From HXMU1428-3 sp965215715 (GTDB lineage: Bacteria > Pseudomonadota > Alphaproteobacteria > Rhizobiales > HXMU1428-3): a DNA stretch of 64,000 nucleotides. The DNA is taken from assembly GCA_965215715.1 (NCBI GenBank), contig OZ244129.1, positions 2,790,001-2,854,000 on the forward strand, in the 5' to 3' direction. The notes under the pieces are model-generated. The model was not told the DNA's origin. It made no database searches and saw nothing but the letters and a program-made list of their open reading frames with translations. Positions 8,579 through 17,047 of this stretch are shown in pieces. Position numbers and translations under genes: made by a program. Every line of letters starts with the position of its first letter. Positions within the stretch are counted from its first letter, which is position 1.

Positions 8579-9472
8579 ATGAGCAAACAACAAATCAAAC
8601 AACTTATTGAAAGCAGGGTGAGTGAAGATGGCCTGGTGGAAACTGGGGTCAAAGGGGTGCAACTCTTTCGAGTGACCAATTCTGTCCGCTGTGCTCCTGC
8701 CGTTTACGAACCCAGCGTGGTGGCCATCGTAAATGGGTCTAAGGAAGCCATATTAGATGGCAAGAGACTGGTCTATGACAGTGATCAATATATGTGTTGC
8801 CCTATATCGCTGCCTTTGGAGGCAGGAACACCAGCTGCTTCGCCAGACAACCCCCTTCTGGGTGTATACATTTCCCTGGACACAAGGGTGATGACCAAAC
8901 TGGCCATTGAAATGGAAAGTGCGGCCGGTGCCATCCGAAACTCTATGAGCGGCCCGCTGCCACAGGGGCTTGCCCTTGCTCGTTGGGATAACACGTTCAC
9001 TGAGGCGCTGTTACGACTGCTGCAACTGGAAGATCGCCCAGCAGATGCTGTTGTCCTTGGGGACGGACGGCTGCGAGAGTTATACTACGCTGTATTGCAA
9101 GGGGATGCCGGGAATGCGGCCAAACGTGCTTTTGGGGTAGGCAACGAAATCGCCCGGGCAATTGAATATTTATCGTCCCACCTGCATGAACCGGTTACCA
9201 TTGAAGACATGGTCTCTCAAGCAGGAATGAGCCGAGCCGTGTTTCACCGCAAATTCAAGCAGGCAACCACGATGTCACCCATACAGTTTATAAAGTCTAT
9301 GCGGCTGAACAATGCTGCCATGAAGATTGCCAGCGGTATGAGCGTGAACGAAGCGGCTATGGAGGTGGGGTATGTAAGTTCGTCTCAATTCAGCCGAGAA
9401 TTTAAACGCATGTACGGGCAGTCTCCCAAACAGTGGAGCCACGCCAAACCACTTCCCGCAGAAATGATGTGA
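8579..9472 (+). CDS. AraC family transcriptional regulator
   Basis: The 297-residue protein has an N-terminal sensing domain of the AraC_N type (residues about 20-180, with PSVVAIVNGSKEAILDGK and YMCCPISLP) and a C-terminal double helix-turn-helix. The DNA-binding part runs from about 195 to 290 and includes EDMVSQAGMSRAVFHRKF and the second helix pair VNEAAMEVGYVSSSQFSREF. The gene is divergent from the SDR gene with 166 bp between starts, the usual arrangement of an AraC_N regulator and an oxidoreductase it controls. The ligand is unknown. Confidence 0.92.
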   Translation: MSKQQIKQLIESRVSEDGLVETGVKGVQLFRVTNSVRCAPAVYEPSVVAIVNGSKEAILDGKRLVYDSDQYMCCPISLPLEAGTPAASPDNPLLGVYISLDTRVMTKLAIEMESAAGAIRNSMSGPLPQGLALARWDNTFTEALLRLLQLEDRPADAVVLGDGRLRELYYAVLQGDAGNAAKRAFGVGNEIARAIEYLSSHLHEPVTIEDMVSQAGMSRAVFHRKFKQATTMSPIQFIKSMRLNNAAMKIASGMSVNEAAMEVGYVSSSQFSREFKRMYGQSPKQWSHAKPLPAEMM

Positions 9473-9538
9473 TGAACGGCTCTTCGAACTTTTGGTGGTT
9501 TTGCAGGGCGCGTTTTCACGAATGGAGTTTTAATTGTC

Positions 9539-10306
9539 TCACCCAGCGCCGCCAAATAACTGATTGGCCGTTTCATAGGCAGTGATGGCGCGAATGATTT
9601 CATGTGAGGGGGCCAATTTATCATCTTGTTTTTGGCCAGCCTGCAAAGGGTCGTCTGCCTTCTCATCCTCTCCTCTTAACGTGCCAGCTTTTTGTTTTGC
9701 TAATTCAGCTTGGGCTTGAGCTCTTGTTTGGGCCGCTTGGGCGGCCACTTGTTTGTCTTGGGAAGAAGGTTCGGCCGGGGCAAGGGCTGCGCGGATGACG
9801 ATGTCCATTTTACGGATCGTCGCTTCAGGGTTATTGGGCACAGCTGCGCTGTCAATTTGAACCTCACCACCGATGGCGTATTGTTTGTTGTCTGGCCCGG
9901 TGGTGTATTCATAGGTCGGCGCGCTGGCATAAGACCCACCAACTGCGGCATGGGCTTGTTCGTGGGCTTTGACCTCAGCATCGCGTTTTTTTAGCTCTCT
10001 GACTTGTTCTTCTTCTTCATCAGTGAGCTCTTGCGGGTTAGAAGACTCTTCTGACTGCTCTAGGGGAGATTTTTGTTCTGTATTATCCAGGCCTTTGTCT
10101 TGTTTAAGGCCACGTTTGGTGTTGTTTTCGGTCAGGCTGATTTCGACAATAGGGGCCGTGGCCTGGGCAAGTTGTTGCCCGGTTGTTTCTTGGATATTGG
10201 TTTGTGTTGCCAGGCGGTCAGTTGGATTATAAGACCCGTTCTGGTCTGTTCTTGGAACACCAGAGGAGGGGAGCGACTGACCAAATCCGTTAACCGGTAG
10301 TATCAT
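9539..10306 (-). CDS. SprA-type putative metalloprotease
   Basis: The 255-residue protein is disordered and Gln/Glu-rich at the start (residues 1-95), then carries LKKRDAEVKAHEQAHAAVGG near 110-130, with the HEQAH metalloprotease-like motif, followed by APTYEYTTGPDNKQYAIGGE and a coiled, Ala/Gln-rich C-terminal part. This order matches the SprA-related family (PF12118), a group of putative metalloproteases of unknown substrate. No signal peptide is evident. The ATG at 10306 is preferred to the adjacent GTG; the ribosome binding site is poor, so the start is not certain. Confidence 0.82.
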   Translation of the reverse strand: MILPVNGFGQSLPSSGVPRTDQNGSYNPTDRLATQTNIQETTGQQLAQATAPIVEISLTENNTKRGLKQDKGLDNTEQKSPLEQSEESSNPQELTDEEEEQVRELKKRDAEVKAHEQAHAAVGGSYASAPTYEYTTGPDNKQYAIGGEVQIDSAAVPNNPEATIRKMDIVIRAALAPAEPSSQDKQVAAQAAQTRAQAQAELAKQKAGTLRGEDEKADDPLQAGQKQDDKLAPSHEIIRAITAYETANQLFGGAG

Positions 10307-10333
10307 CACGTCTAAAGGGCTTGGCCCTGGTTA

Positions 10334-10436
10334 TGAGAGCATTCTTCCTTGGATAAATTTAATGGAATGCTCTCAGTTTTTACTTTAGCGTTCCTTTTTT
10401 CCCAAAACCGGTACCCACTTTTGGGCGGAGCGCTCT
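10334..10436. repeat. Composite palindromic repeat (rhizobial type), copy 1
   Basis: It consists of a hairpin, TGAGAGCATTC (10334-10344) with GAATGCTCTCA (10365-10375), then a spacer and the core ACCGGTACCCACTTTTGGG ending at 10425. The same two-part plan is found in opposite orientation at 50774-50880, and the core alone in a different hairpin at 43213-43307. It lies between smr and the SprA-type gene. Similar core-plus-AGAGCATG repeats are abundant in Rhizobiales genomes. Confidence 0.75.
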
Positions 10437-10492
10437 ATACATGCACTCCTATTTTGCCCTCAAAATCGTTAAAATTTAGCCAACAGGTTGTG

Positions 10493-11104
10493 TTACTTTA
10501 ACTTTCGCAATCTCACATAGAGCGCGCCTTGGCCGCCATGTTTTTTATGAGCGGTTTTGTAACTCAGCACGGTTTCGGCCATATCATCCAGCCAAACGGG
10601 CACTTGGCGCTTTAAAACGCCTGGTTCTGGCGCCCCCAATTCAAAGGCCCGATCTTCATGATCGCGTTTTTGGCCTTTGCCGGTGATGACCAGCACAAAG
10701 CGTTTGCCATCTGCCTGGGCGCGTTTGAGAAAACTGCGCAAGGCCCCTTCAGCCTGGCGCTGGGTGTAACCGTGTAGGTCTATCATGCCTTCTATGGTTT
10801 GTTTGCCAGAGGAAACATTGCGGGCTTCTTGATGGTTAAAAGTTTCTATCTTTGGTGCGGCTGGTTTTTTGGTGCTTGGAGGAAGAGGCTTTGCAGGTTG
10901 TGAGGCGGGTGTGTTTTTTGCTCTTTTTGGGGTCTCAACATTATCAAGCATGTCTGCAAATTCTTGACTGGAGGCAGAGGGCGTTCTTGTGGGTTCCTGC
11001 TCTTGTTGTTTTGCAGGTTTTTTCTCGTCCATTGAGTTCTGCACTTTTTCCCAAAGCGCCATGTCCTCTTTGGATAGAGAGGGATGTTTTTTTTCATCTG
11101 ACAT
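10493..11104 (-). CDS. Smr-domain protein
   Basis: The 203-residue protein has a charged, low-complexity N-terminal half (residues 1-90, rich in Lys, Pro and Glu) and a C-terminal Smr domain. In the latter, MIDLHGYTQRQAEGALRSFL is the IDLHG motif and HGGQGALYVRLRK is the conserved end. Smr domains are nucleases related to the C-terminus of MutS2; the cellular role of these small proteins is not settled. It follows mltA and Tim44 on the same strand, the normal order in Rhizobiales. Confidence 0.92.
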   Translation of the reverse strand: MSDEKKHPSLSKEDMALWEKVQNSMDEKKPAKQQEQEPTRTPSASSQEFADMLDNVETPKRAKNTPASQPAKPLPPSTKKPAAPKIETFNHQEARNVSSGKQTIEGMIDLHGYTQRQAEGALRSFLKRAQADGKRFVLVITGKGQKRDHEDRAFELGAPEPGVLKRQVPVWLDDMAETVLSYKTAHKKHGGQGALYVRLRKLK

Positions 11105-11145
11105 AAATGTTAAATGCTCTTTTTATGGGTGAAACGCCTTAGCCC

Positions 11146-11269
11146 GTGCCTTAAGTTCCATGGTAAGATTTTTGCATTTTAAAAGCAGTTGTCAAGGATT
11201 TCACTTGCGCTCCGCGTCCTTGACAACTGCTTTTAAAATGCCAAAGTCTAACCATGGAACTTAAGGCAC
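11146..11269. repeat. Long palindromic element, copy A
   Basis: This 124-bp near-perfect inverted repeat has outer arms GTGCCTTAAGTTCCATGG and their complement, a copy-specific stem AAAAGCAGT/ACTGCTTTT, an inner TGTCAAGGA stem and the loop TTTCACTTGCGCTCCGCG, itself holding a CGC/GCG pair. It lies 15 bp after the mltA stop and 41 bp before smr. The arms differ slightly near the outer end (GGTAAGATTTTTG against CAAAGTCTAACC). Confidence 0.95.
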
Positions 11270-11284
11270 TCTCTGGTCGTGCTG

Positions 11285-12505
11285 TTATTTCGGAAGAAGA
11301 ATTGTAAAGCGGCCTTTGTGTTTGGTGCCGCCCGCAACAAGGCCAGCGCTATCGCCTGAGCCCCAGAAAATGTCGCCTCTTGCAGGGCCTTTAATGGCAG
11401 AGCCAACGTCTTGACCAATCATAAGATGATGAAAGCCTCGATTGCCGTGATGGCTCATGCTGGGTATGTCGAGCCATATGGGCAAGCCTAATTGATGATA
11501 GCTGCCGTCAACTGCCAAGCTGCGACGTGTGGTCAGGTTCACGCCCTCAGCGCCGATAGGCCCATCTTTGCTCTGGCTATCATCCAGTTGGCGAAAGAAG
11601 ATGTAGGACTTGTTGTGCCACATCACTTTTTGGCCTTCTGTTTTATTATCGCGCAACCATTGTTTGACCGCTTCTAGGCGTAATTGTTTGCCTTTGAATT
11701 TATAGGCTGATTGTAAATGTTTGCCGATAGAGCGGTAAGGATGGCCGTTTTTGCCATTATAGCCAATGCGAATGGTGCTGCCATCTTGCAACCTTATGCG
11801 GGCTGAGCCTTGAATGTGCATGAAGAAGGCATCGACCTGATCTTTTAAATATAAAAGTTCCAAACCTTGTCCTTCAAGCGCGCCGTTTTCTATCGCTTGC
11901 CTTGTTGGGAACGCTTCAAGCTTGTTGCCCACTTTGCGCATGAAGGTGAGCTGATGGTTTTTGGCCGCCCGGTCACGGTCATTAATCAGTGAGACCAAAT
12001 CATCCGGGCGGCTGTAAACAGGGATGGAGAACTCAGAGGTTTTCTGGCGTGAACCTTCTAGTTCTGGTTCGTAATAGCCGGTTAGCAATGATCGGCTGGT
12101 AAGCACGCGGTAAGGCCTAAAGTTTTGTTCAAAAAACCGCTTGGCGGCATATTTATGGGTGATGTTTGCATTCATCGCCCGGCGGCAAACTTGCGCGCGT
12201 TTCAGGTTTGATCTGCGGACTTTTTTTGTGTCTAGAAAATAAGCGCAACTTTTTTGAAAGGCTTTGTAAGCTGCCAGATGGTCATCTCGTTGCCAATGGG
12301 CAATGTCGGCAAAACGTAAAGGGCGCACCTTCATTGGTTTTTTATTTACCTTTATGTAATGGGGTTTGGTTGGTTGCAGGCCGATAGGATCGGGTGAAAA
12401 ATACAAAAACGATACAAATCCTATGATAAAGCCGAACAGTCCCACCCACATTGCTCTTTTAACTAAAAATTTTTGCAGAGATTGAACATAAGGCTTCAAA
12501 CTCAT
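11285..12505 (-). CDS. mltA: Membrane-bound lytic murein transglycosylase A
   Basis: MltA cleaves peptidoglycan glycan strands, forming 1,6-anhydromuramic ends. The 406-residue protein begins with an uncleaved-looking membrane segment (residues 18-34) instead of a lipobox. It carries the MltA barrel (residues about 130-300, with LLTGYYEPELEGS, IPVYSRPDDLV and FFMHIQGSARIRLQDG) and the C-terminal 3D domain (LPIWLDIP near 345, MIGQDVGSAIKGPARGDIFWG near 365), where the catalytic aspartate is expected. It is the second gene of a minus-strand run Tim44-mltA-smr. Confidence 0.95.
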   Translation of the reverse strand: MSLKPYVQSLQKFLVKRAMWVGLFGFIIGFVSFLYFSPDPIGLQPTKPHYIKVNKKPMKVRPLRFADIAHWQRDDHLAAYKAFQKSCAYFLDTKKVRRSNLKRAQVCRRAMNANITHKYAAKRFFEQNFRPYRVLTSRSLLTGYYEPELEGSRQKTSEFSIPVYSRPDDLVSLINDRDRAAKNHQLTFMRKVGNKLEAFPTRQAIENGALEGQGLELLYLKDQVDAFFMHIQGSARIRLQDGSTIRIGYNGKNGHPYRSIGKHLQSAYKFKGKQLRLEAVKQWLRDNKTEGQKVMWHNKSYIFFRQLDDSQSKDGPIGAEGVNLTTRRSLAVDGSYHQLGLPIWLDIPSMSHHGNRGFHHLMIGQDVGSAIKGPARGDIFWGSGDSAGLVAGGTKHKGRFTILLPK

Positions 12506-12511
12506 CTAGAT

Positions 12512-13255
12512 TCATGATTCCGATTTGGTAGAAATTAATTTCCAGTTTGGATCCCGGCCAGAAACAGGGCGCGAGAAGGTCCAAATATCGGTGATTTTTT
12601 CGATCGCTTTTTCATCGCCCTCAACTACGGCGCCATCTTGGCCTTGTATGTAACGGATGAGGGATGATTTAAATTTTACAGTGATTTCGGCTTGTTTGTC
12701 TTCAAGGCCGGCCTCTAGCATGCTGACTTTTTCAAAGCCAACAAACTGCGTTGTCATGGTTTGGTTTTGGGCGTCTCTTTGGTCTATCGCATCAGAGAAA
12801 CCGGCATACACATCTTTGGCTAACAGACGTTTTAATGTGCGTTTGTCACCTTCAGAAAAGGACGAGATAATCATTTCATAGGCAACCTCAGCCCCTTCCA
12901 TAAATTGGTCAGGGTCAAAAGTTTGGTCTGCATTGGCAATTTCGGTCAGGCCATCGCCAAGGTCTGAACTGTCTTTGGCGTATTTTTTGATCTTTTCAGA
13001 AACATCGACTTCTTGGGTTTGTTGCATCGTCTCTTCTGTGTCGCGCCGGTCTGGCATGGTAACGACATTATCATGGTCCTGATTTGTATCTCTGTCTCTG
13101 GGCGGGGTGTTTTCAGATTTGTCGCTGCCGAACGGGTCATAATGTTGGTGCTCATTACCGGTCCGGGAGCCTAAGATGGAGCGAAGATATAAAAATATGA
13201 CCACTGCTACACCTAGGAATATGATGCTAATGATATCTAGACCGTTACCGTTCAT
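12512..13255 (-). CDS. Tim44/TimA family protein
   Basis: The 247-residue protein has an N-terminal transmembrane helix (residues 5-25, IISIIFLGVAVVIFLYLRS), a polar linker to about residue 95, and a C-terminal Tim44-like domain (residues about 105-245, QFMEGAEVAYEMIISSFSEGD and IWTFSRPVSGRDPNWKLIS). The bacterial Tim44 homologue is membrane-attached. It is always found next to mltA in Rhizobiales and is divergent from fxsA and secB, which has led to suggestions of a link with protein transport. The stop lies six bases before the mltA start. Confidence 0.9.
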   Translation of the reverse strand: MNGNGLDIISIIFLGVAVVIFLYLRSILGSRTGNEHQHYDPFGSDKSENTPPRDRDTNQDHDNVVTMPDRRDTEETMQQTQEVDVSEKIKKYAKDSSDLGDGLTEIANADQTFDPDQFMEGAEVAYEMIISSFSEGDKRTLKRLLAKDVYAGFSDAIDQRDAQNQTMTTQFVGFEKVSMLEAGLEDKQAEITVKFKSSLIRYIQGQDGAVVEGDEKAIEKITDIWTFSRPVSGRDPNWKLISTKSES

Positions 13256-13675
13256 TTTTGCCTGCTAACTCGTTCTTTAAGTTAAAACTGTTTTTAAATG
13301 TTTCTCTTTAATTCAGTTTGGTGACTGATTTGGTGTGCCTTTGGCACTTTAACCTATTTATATGGGTCTTTTTTTGAAAGAATAAAGGGATGATAGAGAA
13401 TATTTGCACTAAATTGCCCTTATTTGTTCTCTTCATATCATTATTCTTTAATTTGGCAAATGCGTCATAGACTATTTTCTCTTTTTTGGCGCATAAGAGC
13501 ATACTTTAAAATTTTGTCTTTGATCTTATGTTAGCTAACAGGTTGACATAAATTTAAGGCTTTAGATTGTTTTGACGCACAATTTTTTCGATCCTCGTTA
13601 TACTCCGGTCGAATTGTGCTTGAGATTGTTTTGTATACTCTATTTCTAGATAAAGGTGGTTTAAAGGTTTATCCA
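13256..13675. other. Divergent intergenic region between Tim44 gene and fxsA
   Basis: These 420 bp are AT-rich and hold no convincing gene. A 64-codon minus-strand frame at 13308-13502 is rich in Lys, Asn and Thr and looks accidental. The region must contain the divergent promoters of the Tim44 and fxsA genes. A TTGACA is present near 13543, but no convincing -10 element at the right distance was found. Confidence 0.6.
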
Positions 13676-14218
13676 ATGGGATGGTTATTATTTGCTTTGT
13701 TTGTTGCTGTTCCAATTATTGAGATTGTCGGGTTTATTCAAATCGGCTCCCTAATTGGTATTTGGCCAACAATTGGCATTGTTATTTTAACGGCAATTGC
13801 CGGGTCTATTCTTTTGCGCCATCAGGGGATGGCCGCTCTTTTCCAAGCCCAGTCAAAATTAGCACAAGGGGGCATTCCTTTTGATCAGCTTATTGATGGT
13901 ATTTGTTTGGGCTTTGCTGGTGCTCTGTTATTAACGCCTGGGTTTTTTACGGACTTTTTTGGGTTTTTATTATTTATTCCCCCCTTTCGGCGCTCGCTCG
14001 CTTGGTTTTTTTATGACAAAGTCATCAAGCCGCGCACGCACATCTATACCAATGATGGCTCTCATACCTCTTACCCGGATGAGAACCAAGAGGGCCAAGT
14101 GATTGATGGAGAGTTTCAAGATATTAGTGATACACAAGAACAGGACCGGCCGAACAAGCCCACTTACACACCGTTAGACAAAGGCAAAAAGGGCGGCAAA
14201 TCGCCCTGGCAAGACTAA
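13676..14218 (+). CDS. fxsA: FxsA family membrane protein
   Basis: The ATG at 13676 is chosen because FxsA proteins begin directly with the first helix (MGWLLFALFVAVPIIEIVGF) and AAAGG lies upstream; the GTG at 13616 would add 20 residues. The 180-residue product has hydrophobic segments at about 3-22, 28-47 and 75-105, with the conserved PIIEI, RHQG and LTPGFFTDFFGFLLFIPPFR motifs, and a hydrophilic tail. FxsA was named as a suppressor of F-plasmid exclusion of phage T7; its normal role is unknown. secB follows on the same strand. Confidence 0.92.
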   Translation: MGWLLFALFVAVPIIEIVGFIQIGSLIGIWPTIGIVILTAIAGSILLRHQGMAALFQAQSKLAQGGIPFDQLIDGICLGFAGALLLTPGFFTDFFGFLLFIPPFRRSLAWFFYDKVIKPRTHIYTNDGSHTSYPDENQEGQVIDGEFQDISDTQEQDRPNKPTYTPLDKGKKGGKSPWQD

Positions 14219-14249
14219 AATTTAACGGCTTTTTATTTACTTTTTCATG

Positions 14250-14282
14250 CCTTGCTATCATCAAACGGACATGATAGCAGGG
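14250..14282 (+). promoter_or_regulatory. Hairpin in the fxsA-secB spacer
   Basis: CCTTGCTATCAT (14250-14261) pairs with ATGATAGCAGGG (14271-14282), a 12-bp stem with one wobble and a nine-base loop. It starts 31 bp after fxsA and ends 38 bp before the secB ATG. No immediate T-run follows, so it could be an RNA leader structure or a weak terminator. Confidence 0.5.
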
Positions 14283-14320
14283 GAGCGATTTTATTTATTT
14301 TTTACAAAGGGTTTTTACAT

Positions 14321-14812
14321 ATGTCTGATGATCAAAATGGTGCAAGCAATGGCAATGGTGCTAGCAGTAATGCTGCAAATCCGAGCATTCAAGTTGTCGG
14401 GCAATATTTGAAAGATTTGTCATTTGAAAGCCCGAAAGCTCCTCATTCTCTAAAGAGCCCAGGTGAAAACCCTAACTTGCAAGTTGATATTAATGTCAAT
14501 GTGAACAAGCTTGGCGATGATTCATATGAAAGCGGCATTCAATTAAAAGCTCATGCCAGCAATAGTGATGGAACAATCTATGTAATTGAAGCGGTTTATG
14601 CTGGGGCGTTTGAAGTGAAGAACATTCCTCAAGATGCGCTTGAGCCCATTTTGTTGATTAATTGCCCCACCATTCTTTATCCGTTTTTGCGGCGCATCAT
14701 TTCTGACGCAACGCAAGAAGGTGGCTTCCCGCCTTTATTGTTGGATCCGATTGATTTTGCCAATCTTTACCAACAACGCCAGGACGCGCAGAAAACAAAA
14801 GGCTCTGCTTAA
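14321..14812 (+). CDS. secB: Protein-export chaperone SecB
   Basis: SecB is a tetrameric cytoplasmic chaperone that keeps preproteins unfolded and hands them to SecA. The ATG at 14321 gives 163 residues, the family length, and follows AAAGGG; the track-like upstream start at 14252 would add an atypical leader. After an Asn/Gly/Ser-rich tail (residues 1-20) the motifs are VVGQYLKDLSFESP, LQVDINVNVNKL, IYVIEAVYAGAFEV and CPTILYPFLRRIISDAT. It is convergent with dnaQ, with a small palindrome in the 57-bp gap. Confidence 0.95.
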   Translation: MSDDQNGASNGNGASSNAANPSIQVVGQYLKDLSFESPKAPHSLKSPGENPNLQVDINVNVNKLGDDSYESGIQLKAHASNSDGTIYVIEAVYAGAFEVKNIPQDALEPILLINCPTILYPFLRRIISDATQEGGFPPLLLDPIDFANLYQQRQDAQKTKGSA

Positions 14813-14828
14813 CCACTAAGCCTGAGAA

Positions 14829-14854
14829 GTGCCTTAACTTCCATGGTAAGGCAC
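14829..14854. repeat. Long palindromic element, deletion derivative (copy F)
   Basis: GTGCCTTA (14829-14836) and TAAGGCAC (14847-14854) surround ACTTCCATGG. The left part equals the outer left arm of full copies and the right part, continued by CGGTCTAG, equals the outer right end of copy E, so the middle about 98 bp seem deleted. It lies 16 bp after the secB stop and 15 bp after the dnaQ stop. Confidence 0.85.
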
Positions 14855-14869
14855 GGTCTAGCACTTCCT

Positions 14870-15565
14870 TCAGAGAAACTGTTTCCATAAGGGTTCGGTT
14901 TTCATTGTCTCTAAAAATGCCGCATGGTCTTCTTCTTCTTGATTTGTTAAGCGGCTTTTTAGAGGCGTTTTTCTTTTTTTGGCAGATGGTTTTGAATGGC
15001 TGGTTTGCTGTTGTTGCTCGGTGCCACCTTCATTTGCCAGTTCTAAATTGGCTTGGCGTTGGCCGGTTAATTCCAAATAGACATCAGCCAGCAGCTCACT
15101 ATCAAGCAAGGCGCCGTGATAGGTGCGGTTTGAATTGTCGATGTTAAAGCGTTTACAAAGCGCGTCCAGTGAATTGGGGCCAGCTGGAAATTTGCGGCGG
15201 GCGAGCGCCAGTGTGTCGAGCACGCGTGGCATTTCAATGAGGGGCCGGTTCACCCGTTTTAATTCCGCGTTCAAAAAGCCAACGTCAAATGATGCGTTGT
15301 GGATGATGAGCATGTCACCTTGGACGAAGTTGATAAAATCATCCGCCACTTCGCGAAACAAGGGTTTGTCTTTTAGAAACTGGGTGGTGATGCCATGAAC
15401 GTTTTGCGCTTCAATAGGCACATCGCGTTTGGGGTTGATATAGACATGATAGGTCTCACCGGTCGGGATGTAATTGAAAAGCTCTACACAGCCTATTTCA
15501 ATAATCCGGTCAGCACCTTCAGCGTCAAAGCCTGTTGTCTCTGTATCTAAAACGATTTCGCGCAT
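14870..15565 (-). CDS. dnaQ: DNA polymerase III epsilon subunit
   Basis: DnaQ is the 3'-5' proofreading exonuclease of the replicative polymerase. The 231-residue protein has ExoI (VLDTETTGFD, residues 5-14), ExoII (IIHNASFDVGFLNAEL, near 88-103) and the ExoIII region (YHGALLDSELLADVYLELTG, near 143-162), so the catalytic acidic residues are present. A hydrophilic linker with QQQQTSHSKPSAKKRK follows, as expected for the part that binds the alpha subunit. It is the last gene of the minus-strand run maf-aroE-coaE-dnaQ. Confidence 0.96.
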   Translation of the reverse strand: MREIVLDTETTGFDAEGADRIIEIGCVELFNYIPTGETYHVYINPKRDVPIEAQNVHGITTQFLKDKPLFREVADDFINFVQGDMLIIHNASFDVGFLNAELKRVNRPLIEMPRVLDTLALARRKFPAGPNSLDALCKRFNIDNSNRTYHGALLDSELLADVYLELTGQRQANLELANEGGTEQQQQTSHSKPSAKKRKTPLKSRLTNQEEEDHAAFLETMKTEPLWKQFL

Positions 15566-15575
15566 TGGGGTGCCC

Positions 15576-16202
15576 TTATTTTTTCAACTCTGCCCATTTT
15601 TGATAAGCTTTTGGTTTTATTTCTTTTTTTATTGTTTCTATCAGTGCATTTACCGCTGTTTGTGTCTCTTCCAAACTTGTATGGGTTTCAATAATATAGT
15701 CGGCTCTTGTCCGTTTTGTCGCATCTGGCATTTGTTTTTCCACCAAAGATGTGAATTTTTCTTGGCTCATATTGGGGCGAGAGAGCGCTCTTTGTTTTTG
15801 AACCTCAGCCGGCGCGCTGACCAAGATGACAGCATCCATTAGGTCTTGAGCTCCTGTTTCAAACAGCAATGGAATTTCTATGATGAGGATTTTACTGTCC
15901 TTGGTTTTGTGCTGTTGAATAAACTGCCATTCTTCTTGGCGCACGAGGGGGTGGATGATGGCTTCTAGTTTTTCAAATCCTTGGTCTTGTTTGAGCAAAG
16001 ATTGCATAAGCTTTTCGCGATCAACTTTGTTTCCTTGTGTGCTGCCAGGAAATGCGGCTTCAATCAGAGGGGCCGCTTTGCCGTTATACAGATCATGGAC
16101 GATTTTGTCGGCACTGATCACCGGGATGCCTTTGGTTGAAAACATTTGTGCCACGGTGGATTTGCCCATGGCAATTGAACCTGTTAGTCCCAGAATGATC
16201 AT
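15576..16202 (-). CDS. coaE: Dephospho-CoA kinase
   Basis: CoaE phosphorylates dephospho-CoA in the final step of coenzyme A synthesis. The 208-residue protein starts MIILGLTGSIAMGKSTVAQM with the Walker A at residues 7-15, followed by PVISADKIVHDLY and later IIEIPLLFETG. The length is typical. Its start overlaps the aroE stop by four bases (ATGA type), and dnaQ follows after ten bases, so these genes are translated as one operon. Confidence 0.96.
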   Translation of the reverse strand: MIILGLTGSIAMGKSTVAQMFSTKGIPVISADKIVHDLYNGKAAPLIEAAFPGSTQGNKVDREKLMQSLLKQDQGFEKLEAIIHPLVRQEEWQFIQQHKTKDSKILIIEIPLLFETGAQDLMDAVILVSAPAEVQKQRALSRPNMSQEKFTSLVEKQMPDATKRTRADYIIETHTSLEETQTAVNALIETIKKEIKPKAYQKWAELKK

Positions 16203-17047
16203 GGTTCAGCCTTTGGTTGGTTAAGATCTTGCACAACCTTTTCATACAGCGCTTGGGTCACTTGTGGGCGTGTGCCGAACCATTTTTCAAACCCGGGCAC
16301 AGCTTGGTGTAAGAGCATGCCGAGCCCATCAACTGCCTCTAGCCCTTTTTGACGGGCTGCCTTTAGTAAGTCTGTTTCCAGCGGCGCGTAGACAATGTCG
16401 TACACAACGGCTTGAGGGGGGAGTGTATCAATATTGATTTCAAGGGCTGGTTTGCCTGTCATGCCTAGGCTGGTGCTGTTTACAAGCAATCCGCACCGGC
16501 TAAGGGCTTGTTCTTTGCTCTCCCACGAGATTGTGCTGATCTTATTGCCAAACTCTTTGGCCAGTTGGTCTGCACGCTGAGCTGTTCTGTTGGTTAAAAT
16601 GATTTCTGGCACACCGGCTTGCAACAAGGCATAGATGATGGCACGTGCTGCACCGCCTGCCCCTAGAATAAGCGCGGGCATGGAAGCTTGCCACTTAGGG
16701 GCACTGGTTTGCAAATGGGTGAGAAAGCCATAGCCGTCCGTGTTGCCAGCGATTAATTTGTCTTGTTCGAACCAAAGGGTGTTGGCCGCGCCAATGGCTT
16801 TGGCTTCATGCGTGATTTCATCGACCAGGGAGAGCACTTGTTCTTTATGGGGGATGGTCAGATTAAGACCGGCAAAGCCGTTTTGTTTTAAATTTTGTAT
16901 AAAGCTTGGCAGTTCATCTGGCGCCACAGAATATTTTTCATAGCTGCCCTCAATGCCCTGTTCTTCTAACCAGGTGCCGTGAATTAAAGGCGAGCGTGAT
17001 TGGGTTATCGGCCAACCAATGACGCCAGCCTTGCGATATGAACTCAT
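16199..17047 (-). CDS. aroE: Shikimate dehydrogenase
   Basis: AroE reduces 3-dehydroshikimate with NADPH in aromatic amino acid synthesis. The 282-residue protein has the N-terminal GVIGWPITQSRSPLIHGTW, the substrate motif GLNLTIPHKE with its lysine near residue 68, the NADP motif ILGAGGAARAIIYAL near 127-141 and NSTSLGM near 191. It overlaps coaE and maf by four bases each. Confidence 0.96.
   Translation of the reverse strand: MSSYRKAGVIGWPITQSRSPLIHGTWLEEQGIEGSYEKYSVAPDELPSFIQNLKQNGFAGLNLTIPHKEQVLSLVDEITHEAKAIGAANTLWFEQDKLIAGNTDGYGFLTHLQTSAPKWQASMPALILGAGGAARAIIYALLQAGVPEIILTNRTAQRADQLAKEFGNKISTISWESKEQALSRCGLLVNSTSLGMTGKPALEINIDTLPPQAVVYDIVYAPLETDLLKAARQKGLEAVDGLGMLLHQAVPGFEKWFGTRPQVTQALYEKVVQDLNQPKAEP

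Noticed and set aside
9604..10300. Plus-strand frames opposite the SprA-type gene
   Set aside because: They are antisense shadows with Cys/Leu/Val-rich composition of a Gln/Glu-rich gene; the minus frame has the family motif.
13308..13502. 64-codon minus-strand frame between the Tim44 gene and fxsA
   Set aside because: Lys/Asn/Thr-rich AT-driven composition, no ribosome site and it would fill the divergent promoter region.
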